This document shows positions 43,883 to 52,237 of a DNA stretch of 64,000 nt, piece by piece. Where the stretch lies: assembly GCF_001887775.1 (NCBI RefSeq), contig NZ_CP015519.1:806001-870000 (forward strand). The letters are read 5' to 3'. Positions within the stretch are counted from its first letter, which is position 1, and every line of letters starts with the position of its first letter. This stretch comes from Syntrophotalea acetylenivorans (GTDB lineage Bacteria > Desulfobacterota > Desulfuromonadia > Desulfuromonadales > Syntrophotaleaceae). The notes beneath the pieces were generated by a model. That model was not told the DNA's origin. It saw only the letters and a list, made by a program, of their open reading frames with translations, and did not search any database. The translations under genes and the position numbers were made by a program.

Positions 43883-44631
43883 TTAGCACTCAAAATCATC
43901 GACTTTTCAGATACAATAATTTCGTAGCCGAAAGTTTGATGTTTAACAATTAGCCCTCTAACTTTCACAGTTTTTCCATTCAATGTACTTATAAAACGTT
44001 TCCCACCAACACGGCTAATTGCTGTTCTGAAAAATACCAACTTGAATCCCTTGGTCCATGACTTGTCCTCGAACATCACCGCAAAATCGTTCCCTCTACG
44101 ACTTTCTCGAACCTTAACAACCCTACCTTCAAAAGTAACAACTGATCCAACATGCTGCTTGTAATCACTCAAAGTAACGACATTAGGAGTATAATCTCTA
44201 CCTTGTGCTTTTTTCCCACCAGCAAGAGCAACTATATTTGTTGACTGACATGAAACGCACCTTGAATCATTTACTTCACGTAATACCTGCAGACTTTCAG
44301 TGTGATAAAAAACAGTACAAGATTGACATTGATGTAAGCCAAGCGTCCTATCAAGAGGAGCGCCTGTAAATGCGTCATGCAAACCTGAAAGGTCTAGTTT
44401 GGCCAAATCTGTTGTTGTACTGCTTGAGGCAGAGGAATCTCTGAACTTGATATTTGACTTAGCTCTAGATTGCGAGGCAGGACGAAAAGTTTGACTCTCC
44501 TGCCTTTTTCTTACTGTTCTGGGATGGGAAGCAGACGAAGAATTAGTACTTGGTGGCCGATCCTCCCCCTTAAAGGCGTTTATAATAACAACTAAGAGCC
44601 AGATTCCCCCGACAACTAAAAGTACTTCCAC
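43879..44631 (-). CDS. Membrane-anchored zinc-ribbon/OB-fold protein, first gene of the ubiquitin-like operon
   Basis: The protein, about 250 residues, starts with one transmembrane helix (VEVLLVVGGIWLLVVIINAF). A Ser/Arg-rich disordered linker follows to about residue 85. Next is a zinc ribbon (CQSC and CVSC, about residues 100-135). The last ~100 residues have the strand pattern of an OB fold (SVVTFEGRVVKVRE, FAVMFEDK, LNGKTVKVRGLIVKH, YEIIVSE), similar to nucleic-acid or tRNA-anticodon-like OB domains. The GTG at 44631 follows GGAGGGG and is preferred over a TTG four codons earlier. It could tether the conjugation machinery to the membrane while sensing nucleic acid or a protein partner. 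That is a hypothesis. Confidence 0.75.
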   Translation of the reverse strand: MEVLLVVGGIWLLVVIINAFKGEDRPPSTNSSSASHPRTVRKRQESQTFRPASQSRAKSNIKFRDSSASSSTTTDLAKLDLSGLHDAFTGAPLDRTLGLHQCQSCTVFYHTESLQVLREVNDSRCVSCQSTNIVALAGGKKAQGRDYTPNVVTLSDYKQHVGSVVTFEGRVVKVRESRRGNDFAVMFEDKSWTKGFKLVFFRTAISRVGGKRFISTLNGKTVKVRGLIVKHQTFGYEIIVSEKSMILSAK

Positions 44632-44691
44632 CCACCCCTCCAAGCTAAATGTATCTTAATACGCAATCATATCAAGCTGAGAAATCATCGT

Positions 44692-44997
44692 TTAAAAAGG
44701 AGGGACATCAAGAGGTACTTCTCCATTTTCTGACGGAGGATAGCCAAAAATAGCTATCTCCTCTGGGGAAATTTCTTCAGATGCAAAACCTTTAAACTTT
44801 TTAGGCTGTGAAAGGACTTGCATCTGGCTTGCTATAACCTCAGTGATGTGCCTCTTATTTCCATTGCGATCATCATATGACCGTGTTTGCAGCTTTCCTT
44901 CTATGTAAACCTGTGATCCCTTTATTAAATCCTGACTACATATTTCTGCCAGTTTTGACCAAGAGACAACATTATGCCATTCGGTACTCTCTTGCTG
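44692..44997 (-). pseudogene. ssb: 5'-truncated single-stranded DNA-binding protein (ssb) remnant
   Basis: The minus-strand frame reads [18 protein letters not shown], then [18 protein letters not shown] and an ending DVPPF, the C-terminal tip by which SSB recruits partners. This is the SSB OB-fold from about its middle onward plus the full tail. The first ~45 residues are gone: a TAA lies directly before the homology, and no SSB N-terminus is found upstream. It is in the same direction as, and directly upstream of, the ubiquitin-like operon. It could be the scar of an insertion or recombination at a cassette-like junction. Confidence 0.85.
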
Positions 44998-45060
44998 TTA
45001 GCCTAATTTATTGTTGTAGCGTTCTGATGTAGCTAACGGTGAGTATTGAGACGTTTTTTC

Positions 45061-45132
45061 GGCTTAACGTCTTGCTCACCACATAATCAGGAGCGCAGCG
45101 AGGAGTTTTTCAGTAGGCAGCAACTTGTTATG
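45061..45132 (-). repeat. attC-like recombination site 6, minus orientation
   Basis: Read on the minus strand it starts CCATAACAAGTTGCTGCC ten bases after the GIY-YIG stop and ends GTGAGCAAGACGTTAAGCC. CATAAC/GTTA and GTTGCT/AGCAAGAC form the R and L pairs. A CTCGCTGCGCTCC segment in the loop is common in attC sites. Confidence 0.65.
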
Positions 45133-45141
45133 GGGGAAATC

Positions 45142-46035
45142 TCAATTTTCGGCCAAGGTTGCAGCTTCCCACTCTTTATAGGTTTGCTTTGTGCCCTTTA
45201 CTTTCCAAGCGATTGGGCCCGCAGTAGATCTTCCATTGCATACTGCACCTGCTGCGCTGGTGCTCGGGAATGCGTAACTTTGTGTAAAAACCTTGTGTTT
45301 TCCATGATCAACTAAAATCCCTTGTTCTACAAGCTTGTCGTGGTGCTTCCAATAGTATGACTTTTCGCTTCGATCACCTATGTAAGTTGCTCTAGCTAAA
45401 GAACCCTTCTGAACCACAAATTCACCATCTTCCAGTATCGCCGTAGCAACTATCCCTTCTTTTTTTAAGGTTAGCTCGAAGACAGGGCTTTCTGTTGATT
45501 CTTTGGATTTTTCTATTTCGCTTTGTTTGTCTGGCTTGGCTTTACTTGTGAATAAATCGACTCGTATTGCAGGAAGCACCATTAGCAATTGCGAAATGAA
45601 TGCTTCCATATTCGCTTGCGCTGCCTCTGAAAGACTCGGAAGGGATGGATTCGTGCCGTTTTCCAACTTTGTGTTGGCAGCAGATATTCCTTCTTGAACA
45701 AGCCGCGACTCAAGATATTGCACATGAGCCTTATGTAGGTTATTGGCGGCGGATGTAATCAGAATAATCCTAGTCCACCAGTCCTTTTTTGCATCGTGGC
45801 TTTTAATTCTGGCAGCAATGCTCTCACCTTCACCAATATACGCCAGTGGATCCTCATTTAGTTCACCGAGAAGGATATACACCCCAGTGTATGAGCTTTC
45901 TTTTCGCTTCAAAGCTTCAGGTAGCCGCGTCCTTGGCGCAACGAGAATATGCCCCGTCCAACCGAAAACTTCCGCAGTAAGCATGCCATCTGGTTTTCCA
46001 TCGATAAAAAATAGTTCTAGTGTGGTTGCGCTCAA
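45142..46035 (-). CDS. GIY-YIG nuclease-family protein with DUF4357 domain
   Basis: The 297-residue protein has a GIY-YIG-type domain at about 45-140 (TGVYILLG, then AYIGEGESIAARI, then DWWTRIILIT and YLESRLVQEG). A DUF4357 domain follows at about 215-290, with LARATYIGDRSEKSYYWKHHDKLVEQGIL. Proteins of this build are common in prokaryotic mobile regions and their biological role is open, possibly nuclease-based defence. The start is TTG at 46035 with GAGGCAAAATA before it. The attC-like site just after its stop marks it as a gene cassette in the reverse direction to the others. Confidence 0.88.
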   Translation of the reverse strand: MSATTLELFFIDGKPDGMLTAEVFGWTGHILVAPRTRLPEALKRKESSYTGVYILLGELNEDPLAYIGEGESIAARIKSHDAKKDWWTRIILITSAANNLHKAHVQYLESRLVQEGISAANTKLENGTNPSLPSLSEAAQANMEAFISQLLMVLPAIRVDLFTSKAKPDKQSEIEKSKESTESPVFELTLKKEGIVATAILEDGEFVVQKGSLARATYIGDRSEKSYYWKHHDKLVEQGILVDHGKHKVFTQSYAFPSTSAAGAVCNGRSTAGPIAWKVKGTKQTYKEWEAATLAEN

Positions 46036-46528
46036 TATTTTGCCTCAAGGTTTCAGTCTAGTTTAAGGGGAAGTCTATGCTGTGGCCCCATAGCAGCGCC
46101 TATGCAGACTGCATAAGCCGACCAAAAATTGTTCCAAACAGCAATGCCTGACCTAGTGGAAAAACCGCCTATCGGATCTTCTCGAATCTAGACGCTTTTT
46201 TGAGAGGTATCGCCTTGTCTCTTTTCAAGCCAGTATTCTTCTGGAACACAACAATATGAATCAGGGCCAATGTAGCCAAATTAAGCTGCAGCGGTCAAGA
46301 GCATGATGTCCGATATTTTGTTTCGGATTATTTTCATGCAAAGGAGGAAGGGAAATGCCGAGTTTATTAAAATTCCTTCAATGTGAGAAAAGCCCACCAA
46401 GGTTGCTTGTTGGGCTTTTGCCATTTGATAGATGGTGAATTTAGGGATAAAATTTTCTTCGGATCAACGTAAAGCCAACCAGTATAGCTTTCCGGATTAT
46501 TTATTTAAGCACATGGTTCAGTTGAATT
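46036..46528. other. Intergenic region
   Basis: No gene is supported. A terminator lies at 46388-46419. The sequence before it (CAATGTGAGAAAAGCC) recurs at 50174 after the SNase gene. Confidence 0.45.
46388..46419 (-). terminator. Rho-independent terminator
   Basis: AAAAGCCCA pairs with TGGGCTTTT around a 14-base loop that itself has a short CCAA/TTG pairing. On the minus strand TTTTCTC follows. It probably ends the transcript of the gene at 46529-47050. Confidence 0.75.
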
Positions 46529-47050
46529 TCATGTCCTCATGTCTGATATTAAAACAGGGTAAATTTTTGTGCGGAAATAATCGTTAAGAGTTTCAGAATT
46601 TCTTTGAGAAATACGTGTTGGTGCAGTATCAAAAATGACTTTTGTAGACTTGTGTTCTTGCTCTGTAAACTCCCATGAAACCTTGGTTTTATAATTTGAG
46701 CCGAGGAACCCACCCTTCCAATCCACCATAATTTCTACAAGAATACTATTGTTTAATTTTGATACAGTATATTTATCTAATATTGGTTCCTTACCTGTTG
46801 GATGAGAAATATCTAGTATTGCCTTTGAAATTTTATTTTTATTTCGATCTATAAGTAGTCTTGTCATTGTGTCTGCACGATCTTCCCAAGGAATGGCTTG
46901 TTTCAAAACTCCGAGTTTATTAATGGCATCTTTACCTTTTTGGTCTGTGAAATGATAAAATGCAAACACTCCGACAAAAATCGTAACGGCAATACAGACT
47001 AGCTTACCTAGGATTAAAAGGTTCTTCCTTGGGTCGAGGAAAGCAGACAT
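46529..47050 (-). CDS. Hypothetical membrane-anchored protein
   Basis: The 173-residue protein has one N-terminal transmembrane helix at about residues 11-31 (ILGKLVCIAVTIFVGVFAF). The rest is a soluble domain that should face the periplasm. It has beta-rich segments (LNNSILVEIMVDWKGGF, TKVSWEFTEQEHKSTKVIF) and no cysteines of note. No family is recognised. AAAGGGAG precedes the ATG. It is followed by a good terminator and stands alone. Confidence 0.7.
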   Translation of the reverse strand: MSAFLDPRKNLLILGKLVCIAVTIFVGVFAFYHFTDQKGKDAINKLGVLKQAIPWEDRADTMTRLLIDRNKNKISKAILDISHPTGKEPILDKYTVSKLNNSILVEIMVDWKGGFLGSNYKTKVSWEFTEQEHKSTKVIFDTAPTRISQRNSETLNDYFRTKIYPVLISDMRT

Positions 47051-47200
47051 CTTATACTCCCTTTAAAGAATTTTATCATGTTCAAATGCAGCCCCCCTCC
47101 AAGGGAACTGCAATATTTTGTGAGCATCGAGTCGCCATCCAATGGAACCGGATTATTTAGAAAACAAAGTTCAATTCATCCAAGAATAGCGTATTTTCAT

Positions 47201-47209
47201 GGGGGGGGG
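47201..47209. repeat. Homopolymeric G tract (9 bases)
   Basis: Nine consecutive G lie about 150 bp upstream of the gene at 46529-47050 and 85 bp past the M48 stop. Such tracts may slip and vary in length; here one could alter promoter spacing or simply be a sequencing-length ambiguity. Confidence 0.7.
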
Positions 47210-47293
47210 CACCCTCTTACCGTGCGAAATCGGTAAAAGTAGTTTTCTCAGTCTGCCGAACTCCAAGCGCCCCACCAGTCCATTGCTCACAAC

Positions 47294-48532
47294 TCATAAT
47301 GCTTTGGCGTTGTCATACATGAAGGCGATATCGTTCGAGTTCGTATGGTATGCGTCCAATTCAGGAGAGGAAAAATCGACATAAAAAGTAGTATTTGGGT
47401 TAAGCACCCCGTCAAGCCCCTGGGTAATAGTCAGCGGAATTTTGGAACCATTCCGAATTATTGCCTTGAAACTTAAATCCGTAAGAGGTCGGTTTCCACG
47501 ATAAAGAATGGTGAACCGCCATTTGTTGGCTGACATTGCTTCAGACCCAACAATTTTAGAAACCCGGTGAACTGATCGCATAAATTCTATTCGGGCCTTC
47601 TGTCGGCGTTCTTCCAACTTGGCTTTCTGTTTTTGCTGGTATGTCGATAACGCTGCGTCTAATGCAGCAAAAAAACCGCCGCCCTCACCGGCGGCCAACT
47701 CGGATTTTTGCAATGAAAATAATTCGTTATCTTCAAGAATTTGCTGGTAATTTGAATTTATAGTTCCCGGAACATAGTATTTTTGTACCAAATCAGCTAC
47801 ACGCTTTGCCTCTGCCGCACGCTCTTCGTTCATCGGATGATCGTGTATAAATAACGCATCATTTCCACTTTTTTTGTGCATCCTCTCCCAAATGCGGCCT
47901 CCTGCGTAGGGATCGAAGCCAGCCAACGAACAATAAAGAACGGCAATTTGGTCAGCTTCCGTTTCATTCTCATGTGTAAATGCCGCTTGAAAAGTATCAC
48001 GCTTTGCTGACTTTGAACCAGCGAGAGCATTAATTTGTTGAAAATCACGGCGCTCGAATGCATGGTTGGCGACGGTATGAGCCATTTCGTGTGCAATGAC
48101 GTTTGCTAGCTCAGAGTCGTCTTTCAAATCCTTTTCAAGTGCTGAAAAGATTACAAAGTAGGTTCCTCCTGTTGTAAAGGCATTCCAGCTGTCTTCTTCA
48201 ATAATTACCGGCGTCCATGCCTCTTGCCTTAAATGGCTTACTTGATGAAGCTGTTCAAAAATTCGTTTGATTCGTTTATATGCAGCAAGGTCATATTCCT
48301 CATTTACTTTTTTCCCTTCTGCCCTCGCTTCAGCAATAAATTTTTCGACAAACTCGTTTCCTTTTAAAGTTTGTTCTTCCCTATCAGCAAGACAGAGTGA
48401 TCTTTTTCCAGAAAGGCGATCGCGCTCTGTAACCGTTTCTGTCGCGGAGTAAAGACCTTGATCAATTGCTTTCATTGTTGCGCAACCGGATAGTACTGAC
48501 GTCAACAAAAGCAATGTCATGAAAAATTTCAT
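47294..48532 (-). CDS. M48-family zinc metalloprotease lipoprotein (island copy)
   Basis: The 412-residue protein begins with a lipoprotein signal and lipobox VLSGC (Cys about 17). The M48 zinc motif HEMAHT lies near residue 150 with a third ligand in ENETEADQIA near 190 and a HDHPMNEERA segment. The C-terminal ~130 residues form a coiled segment (QQKQKAKLEERRQKARI) and a beta domain, unlike the TPR domain of the backbone paralogue at 24762. The ATG at 48532 has GGGAG at good distance; a GTG four codons earlier overlaps that site. It probably degrades or checks proteins in the cell envelope. Its role in the island is unknown. Confidence 0.88.
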   Translation of the reverse strand: MKFFMTLLLLTSVLSGCATMKAIDQGLYSATETVTERDRLSGKRSLCLADREEQTLKGNEFVEKFIAEARAEGKKVNEEYDLAAYKRIKRIFEQLHQVSHLRQEAWTPVIIEEDSWNAFTTGGTYFVIFSALEKDLKDDSELANVIAHEMAHTVANHAFERRDFQQINALAGSKSAKRDTFQAAFTHENETEADQIAVLYCSLAGFDPYAGGRIWERMHKKSGNDALFIHDHPMNEERAAEAKRVADLVQKYYVPGTINSNYQQILEDNELFSLQKSELAAGEGGGFFAALDAALSTYQQKQKAKLEERRQKARIEFMRSVHRVSKIVGSEAMSANKWRFTILYRGNRPLTDLSFKAIIRNGSKIPLTITQGLDGVLNPNTTFYVDFSSPELDAYHTNSNDIAFMYDNAKAL

Positions 48533-48832
48533 TATGATGTCCACTCCCAGTCTTATAATTTTAAAAAATCAATATGAGTGTTGGGACTTTCCTGATAACA
48601 GTCTTTTTAAAAGGTAGAGTTTTGTTTTATGTTTGCCTTTGGCCCTGTTTGGTTTTGGGCGAAGACAATCAGGCAGGCCCATTCTCACACCCCTTACAAA
48701 TAGGAAAGGCCCACCGACTCTCCTGGTGGGCCTTTCTCGTCTGACGAGTGGTTGGAAAAGAACTTTCCCCATTTCCACGCTTACAAAGAAAAACCGTCTT
48801 ATTTTCGAGCGGAGTACTATATGTTATATGGG
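48533..48832. other. Intergenic region with terminator
   Basis: No gene is supported; short frames on both strands cross the hairpin at 48704-48736 and are not real candidates. Confidence 0.5.
48704..48736 (-). terminator. Rho-independent terminator
   Basis: GAAAGGCCCACC and GGTGGGCCTTTC form a 12-bp perfect stem. It is similar to the hairpin at 38917 together with the following CTTTCTCGT. It lies downstream of the PEGA-like lipoprotein gene, with TTTCCTATTT on the minus strand. Confidence 0.8.
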
Positions 48833-49231
48833 TTAATTTTGACTGACCCTAGTTTCAGGAAACAAATCAATATGAATGTTTGTTTCATCCAAAGAATAGG
48901 CTCCGGGAGAAGCTAAACCGACAAACGGAACTAGCCAGACAACGCCACCAACAATATCCCACACACCTGAACCGTTCATGTGCGAATCAATGCTTCTATA
49001 GTAAGTTTTATAGCCTTCCCTGTTGGCCGTGACGCTCACACCGTTGTCTCTCCTAACAGCTATTTGGCCGGGGCAAGCAGCCTGCTGCCCATTCACGTGA
49101 ACCAAAACCCCTTCTTGATCACAAGCTAGGTTAAGGGTTTGAGTAGATGACCGGAAACACGAACATCCAAAAGAAAAAGTGGTGAGACATACCATTAAGC
49201 CCCATACAACTACATTTTTAAGCAACTTCAT
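48833..49231 (-). CDS. PEGA-like small lipoprotein
   Basis: The 132-residue protein starts with a hydrophobic signal and a lipobox-like SFGC (Cys about 23). The next ~50 residues match the PEGA pattern: a small beta domain with VLVHVNGQQAACPGQIAV and VTANREGYKTYYR. A hydrophobic GGVVWLVPFVGLASPGAY segment near the end may be a second membrane-associated helix, as seen in other small PEGA lipoproteins. The ATG at 49231 has AGGAGATGTT before it and is preferred over one at 49270. Function is unknown; a cell-envelope role is likely. Confidence 0.75.
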   Translation of the reverse strand: MKLLKNVVVWGLMVCLTTFSFGCSCFRSSTQTLNLACDQEGVLVHVNGQQAACPGQIAVRRDNGVSVTANREGYKTYYRSIDSHMNGSGVWDIVGGVVWLVPFVGLASPGAYSLDETNIHIDLFPETRVSQN

Positions 49232-49715
49232 AACATCTCCTCTTTGAGTTAATTTGCTCTCTTTGAGCACCTAATTTTAAGTTGCAAGAAATTTTTCCAA
49301 TTCAGGATTATCTTATAAATGATCTGTATAAACTCTGCGGAGCACAGACGATCCATGCCTAGGCACATGAGATGTGCGTTGCTATAGGTTTGCTGTGGGG
49401 CTTGAGGCATTTAGAGACAATTTTTCTCTGTGGGATTAGGCGGCTTTAAATTATTCTAGCCTGGGAAAAAAATCAATAATTCTAATTATTTTTCTTGAAA
49501 TAATTACACAAGGCTTATTTTATTTGGGCCAAACTGTATTACGGATTCAGTGTTTCTGGATTCCTGCAAAAAAAGAATGGTCTACTAGGTTCCTGGGCGT
49601 GCATTCGCGCCTGAGAAGTGATGGCATTACAATTGGCCAGGCAGACCCTTTCTTGTATTATGCCTGTTGAATTGGCCCCCTATCGTGCCCTACATCTTTC
49701 CTAAGGAGTTCTCTT
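49232..49715. other. Intergenic region between divergent lipoprotein and nuclease genes
   Basis: No gene is supported. It is AT-rich in its middle and should carry two divergent promoters. Confidence 0.45.
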
Positions 49716-50153
49716 ATGAAAACGTCCCGCCTGTTGGTCTGTATCGTCCTCTTGCTCCTAGCATCTACGTCCCTAGCCGCTTCATCAAAAATCTATGGTG
49801 ACGTTGTAGTAGCCGAAGTAACAAGCATTTACGATGGTGACTCTTTCAAAGTTAACCTCAAGGGATACCCGCCAATTGCAGGAGAGCGGATCGGAATCCG
49901 GATCAATGGCATAGATACCCCAGAAATGAGGGATAACCGACCAGAGATAAAGGCTTTAGCCCGAAAGGCAAAGCAGTACACCGTTCAGCGTTTGCGGGAA
50001 GGCCAGCAGATCATCCTGCGTAACATGAAGCGAGGAAAATATTTTCGGATCGTTGCCGATGTTTACGTGGATGGGAGCAATTTAGGGCAGGAGTTGATTT
50101 CAGTTGGGTTGGCTAAGCCCTATGGCGGTGGGAAGAAGCCGAAATGGGAGTGA
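49716..50153 (+). CDS. Secreted thermonuclease-like (SNase) endonuclease
   Basis: The 145-residue protein has a signal peptide (residues 1-22, ending in SLAAS). It carries one staphylococcal-nuclease OB domain: SIYDGDSFKVNL with the calcium-binding Asp, RINGIDTPEMR with Arg and Asp, then the YFRIVADVYVDG strand and an ending GLAKPYGGGK. Length is close to the minimal SNase domain. It should cut DNA or RNA outside the cytoplasm. In the active-site pattern a catalytic Glu-Arg pair is not as clear as in the Staphylococcus enzyme. AAGGAG precedes the ATG. Confidence 0.9.
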   Translation: MKTSRLLVCIVLLLLASTSLAASSKIYGDVVVAEVTSIYDGDSFKVNLKGYPPIAGERIGIRINGIDTPEMRDNRPEIKALARKAKQYTVQRLREGQQIILRNMKRGKYFRIVADVYVDGSNLGQELISVGLAKPYGGGKKPKWE

Positions 50154-50539
50154 TGCGTTTGTCAGACAGTCCCTGCAATGCGAGAAAAGCCAGCCTAGAA
50201 AGAGGTCACGCCTTTTGGCTGTAAAAATGATGATCTGTGAGTCAACCCCAGGGCACAATCAACTTCAGGGCCGTTTGGAGAACCTCAACCACAAACCCTC
50301 CCCCTACCCTTCACAGACAAAAAAAAGGACCCACACGGAAAGCTAGAGACTGCAACACCAACAATTCATAGCGGGAACGCTATTCAAATTACTTCTTTTC
50401 ACCTCTAGCAAAACAAACCCTACCAAACCCAGTACCAAAGCCCCCTTGGAAGCCATTTCTGAATAATCTTTTAGCAGCCAACGTAGTATTAACAGAAACA
50501 TAGAACTTAGCGCGGTAGCCTTTAAAGTGAACTACAGAA
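50154..50539. other. Intergenic region between the SNase and integrase genes
   Basis: No gene is supported. A weak AAAAGCCAGCC/TTTTGGCT hairpin near 50178-50220 may end the SNase transcript. Confidence 0.4.
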
Positions 50540-52150
50540 TCACCATTTAAGTTTCTTTATCTTTTTCCAATCAACTGAACGAAAACTTAACTTATTAATA
50601 GCTTTTTGCATTACTAATGGCCCAACATCTTTAATATAATTTTCTACTAAAAAACTACCTTTAAATTTGTGCCCAACAATAGCACATGCGACCCTATCAG
50701 ATATGTTTGAATTGGCAAAAAAGTCCACTACATTGTGTCGAAATGAGTGAAATGATGTTTTTTCACTCGTCACACCACATTTCCACTTCCAACCATATTC
50801 ATTTTTCCTATTAAAGTTATTTCCAAATCCTTTGTAGTTTTTCCCGTTCTTATTTTTAAGTTCTCCGAACAGCATCTCTTCCTTTGGTCTACTTTTTACA
50901 TAATCTAAAAATCCAAGCGATATTAGTTTTGAATGTATAGGTAAAACCCTTGGCGCTGTCTCATTTTTCAATCCTTGGTTCCGTTCTTCATTCTCTCTTA
51001 AACGAATTACATAGACATCTGTACCATTATATTTTTCAATATCATCGGTATAGAGTTGTGCTAACTCCTCTCCTCTTGCACCAGTAAATAAAGCTAACAA
51101 AGGCAACCAATATCTTGATGGTTTTTTGAATTTTCCATTTTCGTATACTTCATTATTAAACAACAACCTAAGTTCATCATCAGTAAATGGATCTTTTTTT
51201 TCATTTGCTTTTATATAGTCTGGGGCATATTGAAGAAATTTTTCCATATCATTAAGAACATAACCTTCTAGGTCAGCCCAACGTAGAAATTGCTTTACCC
51301 GCATTACATGTTTATTGATTGTACCTGGCTTCCTTTTATCTTCACTAGGTATATCCATATTTAGAATTTCATTAATACTTTTGTTTTTATATTTTGATTT
51401 ACGGGTGTGGTTTGTTGGAATTCCCCAAACTGCTTTTTCATAATTTCTTATGACCTTTCTACTTAGATCACAGCATTTTAAATCATTTCCAACAATTAAA
51501 ATGAATTCCCTAAAAATCCCAACATACTCTTTAATGGTTTCATCTGGTGCAGATTTACCTAGCCTATCTTTCCTTTCAAAATGACACTCTAAAAACTCTT
51601 TAACCTTATCAGAAACCAACTCTGTGGACAGCCGGTTCTTTTCAGTAGCTGATTGTTCAGGCTGCAACTCTGATATATCCGGCAGACTGGGTATGGCTTT
51701 AACTTTGAGCTCCTCAAGTACAGTATCTTTTCTTGATTGAGGCAGATCGTTCCAATCATCTAACTCCTTATTGAGTAGATCAATCCCTTCTGGTGTCAAT
51801 CCGCCTACAAAAGCCTCTACAGTTAGTTCTTCATCGTAATCTCGCAAATATGATTCATCATCGCTTCCCATATCCGCAATAAGATATTCCTTCAGTAATT
51901 TCCTGCCTTCATTAGCTTCCTGAAATTCCCGATCCGAATCTTTCATTTTATAGTCACTAGCCTCCATCAAAACCCACAATTGCCTCGCCCGTTTCTGTGC
52001 TATTGAAATATCACGAGTGCGCAAAGACGATCTAACCTCTTTTCGAGTGGTGCCGTATTTCTTCCGAATGTAACCTGGAATCCGAACACGGAAATAATAT
52101 ATACCACGAGGAGTTTTGAACAAATAGGTTGGGTTTCGTTTCAGTATCAT
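50540..52150 (-). CDS. int: Tyrosine site-specific recombinase (island integrase)
   Basis: The 536-residue protein has an N-terminal arm/DUF6538-like start (LKRNPTYLFKTPRGIYYFRVRIP). A SAM-like core-binding domain lies in the middle and a tyrosine recombinase catalytic domain at the end. Catalytic residues: Arg in FTGARGEELAQL, the HxxR in HSFRHN, the later His in GHKF, and Tyr in VENYIKD. It is followed by the tRNA-Leu on its upstream side; this is the position of an integrase for the flanking att site. The ATG at 52150 is favoured over a start at 52189 by alignment with the family start. The start codon lies in the right-end TTGTGTAC repeats, so it may repress itself. Confidence 0.93.
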   Translation of the reverse strand: MILKRNPTYLFKTPRGIYYFRVRIPGYIRKKYGTTRKEVRSSLRTRDISIAQKRARQLWVLMEASDYKMKDSDREFQEANEGRKLLKEYLIADMGSDDESYLRDYDEELTVEAFVGGLTPEGIDLLNKELDDWNDLPQSRKDTVLEELKVKAIPSLPDISELQPEQSATEKNRLSTELVSDKVKEFLECHFERKDRLGKSAPDETIKEYVGIFREFILIVGNDLKCCDLSRKVIRNYEKAVWGIPTNHTRKSKYKNKSINEILNMDIPSEDKRKPGTINKHVMRVKQFLRWADLEGYVLNDMEKFLQYAPDYIKANEKKDPFTDDELRLLFNNEVYENGKFKKPSRYWLPLLALFTGARGEELAQLYTDDIEKYNGTDVYVIRLRENEERNQGLKNETAPRVLPIHSKLISLGFLDYVKSRPKEEMLFGELKNKNGKNYKGFGNNFNRKNEYGWKWKCGVTSEKTSFHSFRHNVVDFFANSNISDRVACAIVGHKFKGSFLVENYIKDVGPLVMQKAINKLSFRSVDWKKIKKLKW

Positions 52151-52172
52151 TGTGTACGGCCTTGTGTACGAC
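52148..52172. promoter_or_regulatory. Putative integrase arm-type binding site, right end
   Basis: CATTGTGTAC, two bases, CCTTGTGTACGAC matches 28751-28775 in 23 of 25 positions. It covers the integrase start codon. Confidence 0.6.
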
Positions 52173-52181
52173 CAATGATAC

Positions 52182-52236
52182 CAAACCAAAAAAGGGATCC
52201 CCTAAGTCCTTGTTATGACTTAGAGAATCCCTTGAA
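52182..52236 (-). terminator. Island-borne terminator after tRNA-Leu
   Basis: On the minus strand AAGGGATTCTCTAAGTC pairs with GACTTAGGGGATCCCTT across ATAACAAG, with one mismatch, and TTTTTTGG follows. It replaces the terminator that was displaced to 28638 by the integration. Confidence 0.75.
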
Positions 52237-52237
52237 A

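Noticed and set aside
40802-44631. CBASS-type E1-E2 fusion (Cap2/Cap3) system
   Set aside because: There is no CD-NTase, no E1-E2 fusion and no phage effector; E1 and E2 are separate genes and a true Ubl is present.
47199-47384. Plus-strand frame starting in the G tract
   Set aside because: It runs antisense to the end of the M48 gene and has no ribosome site.
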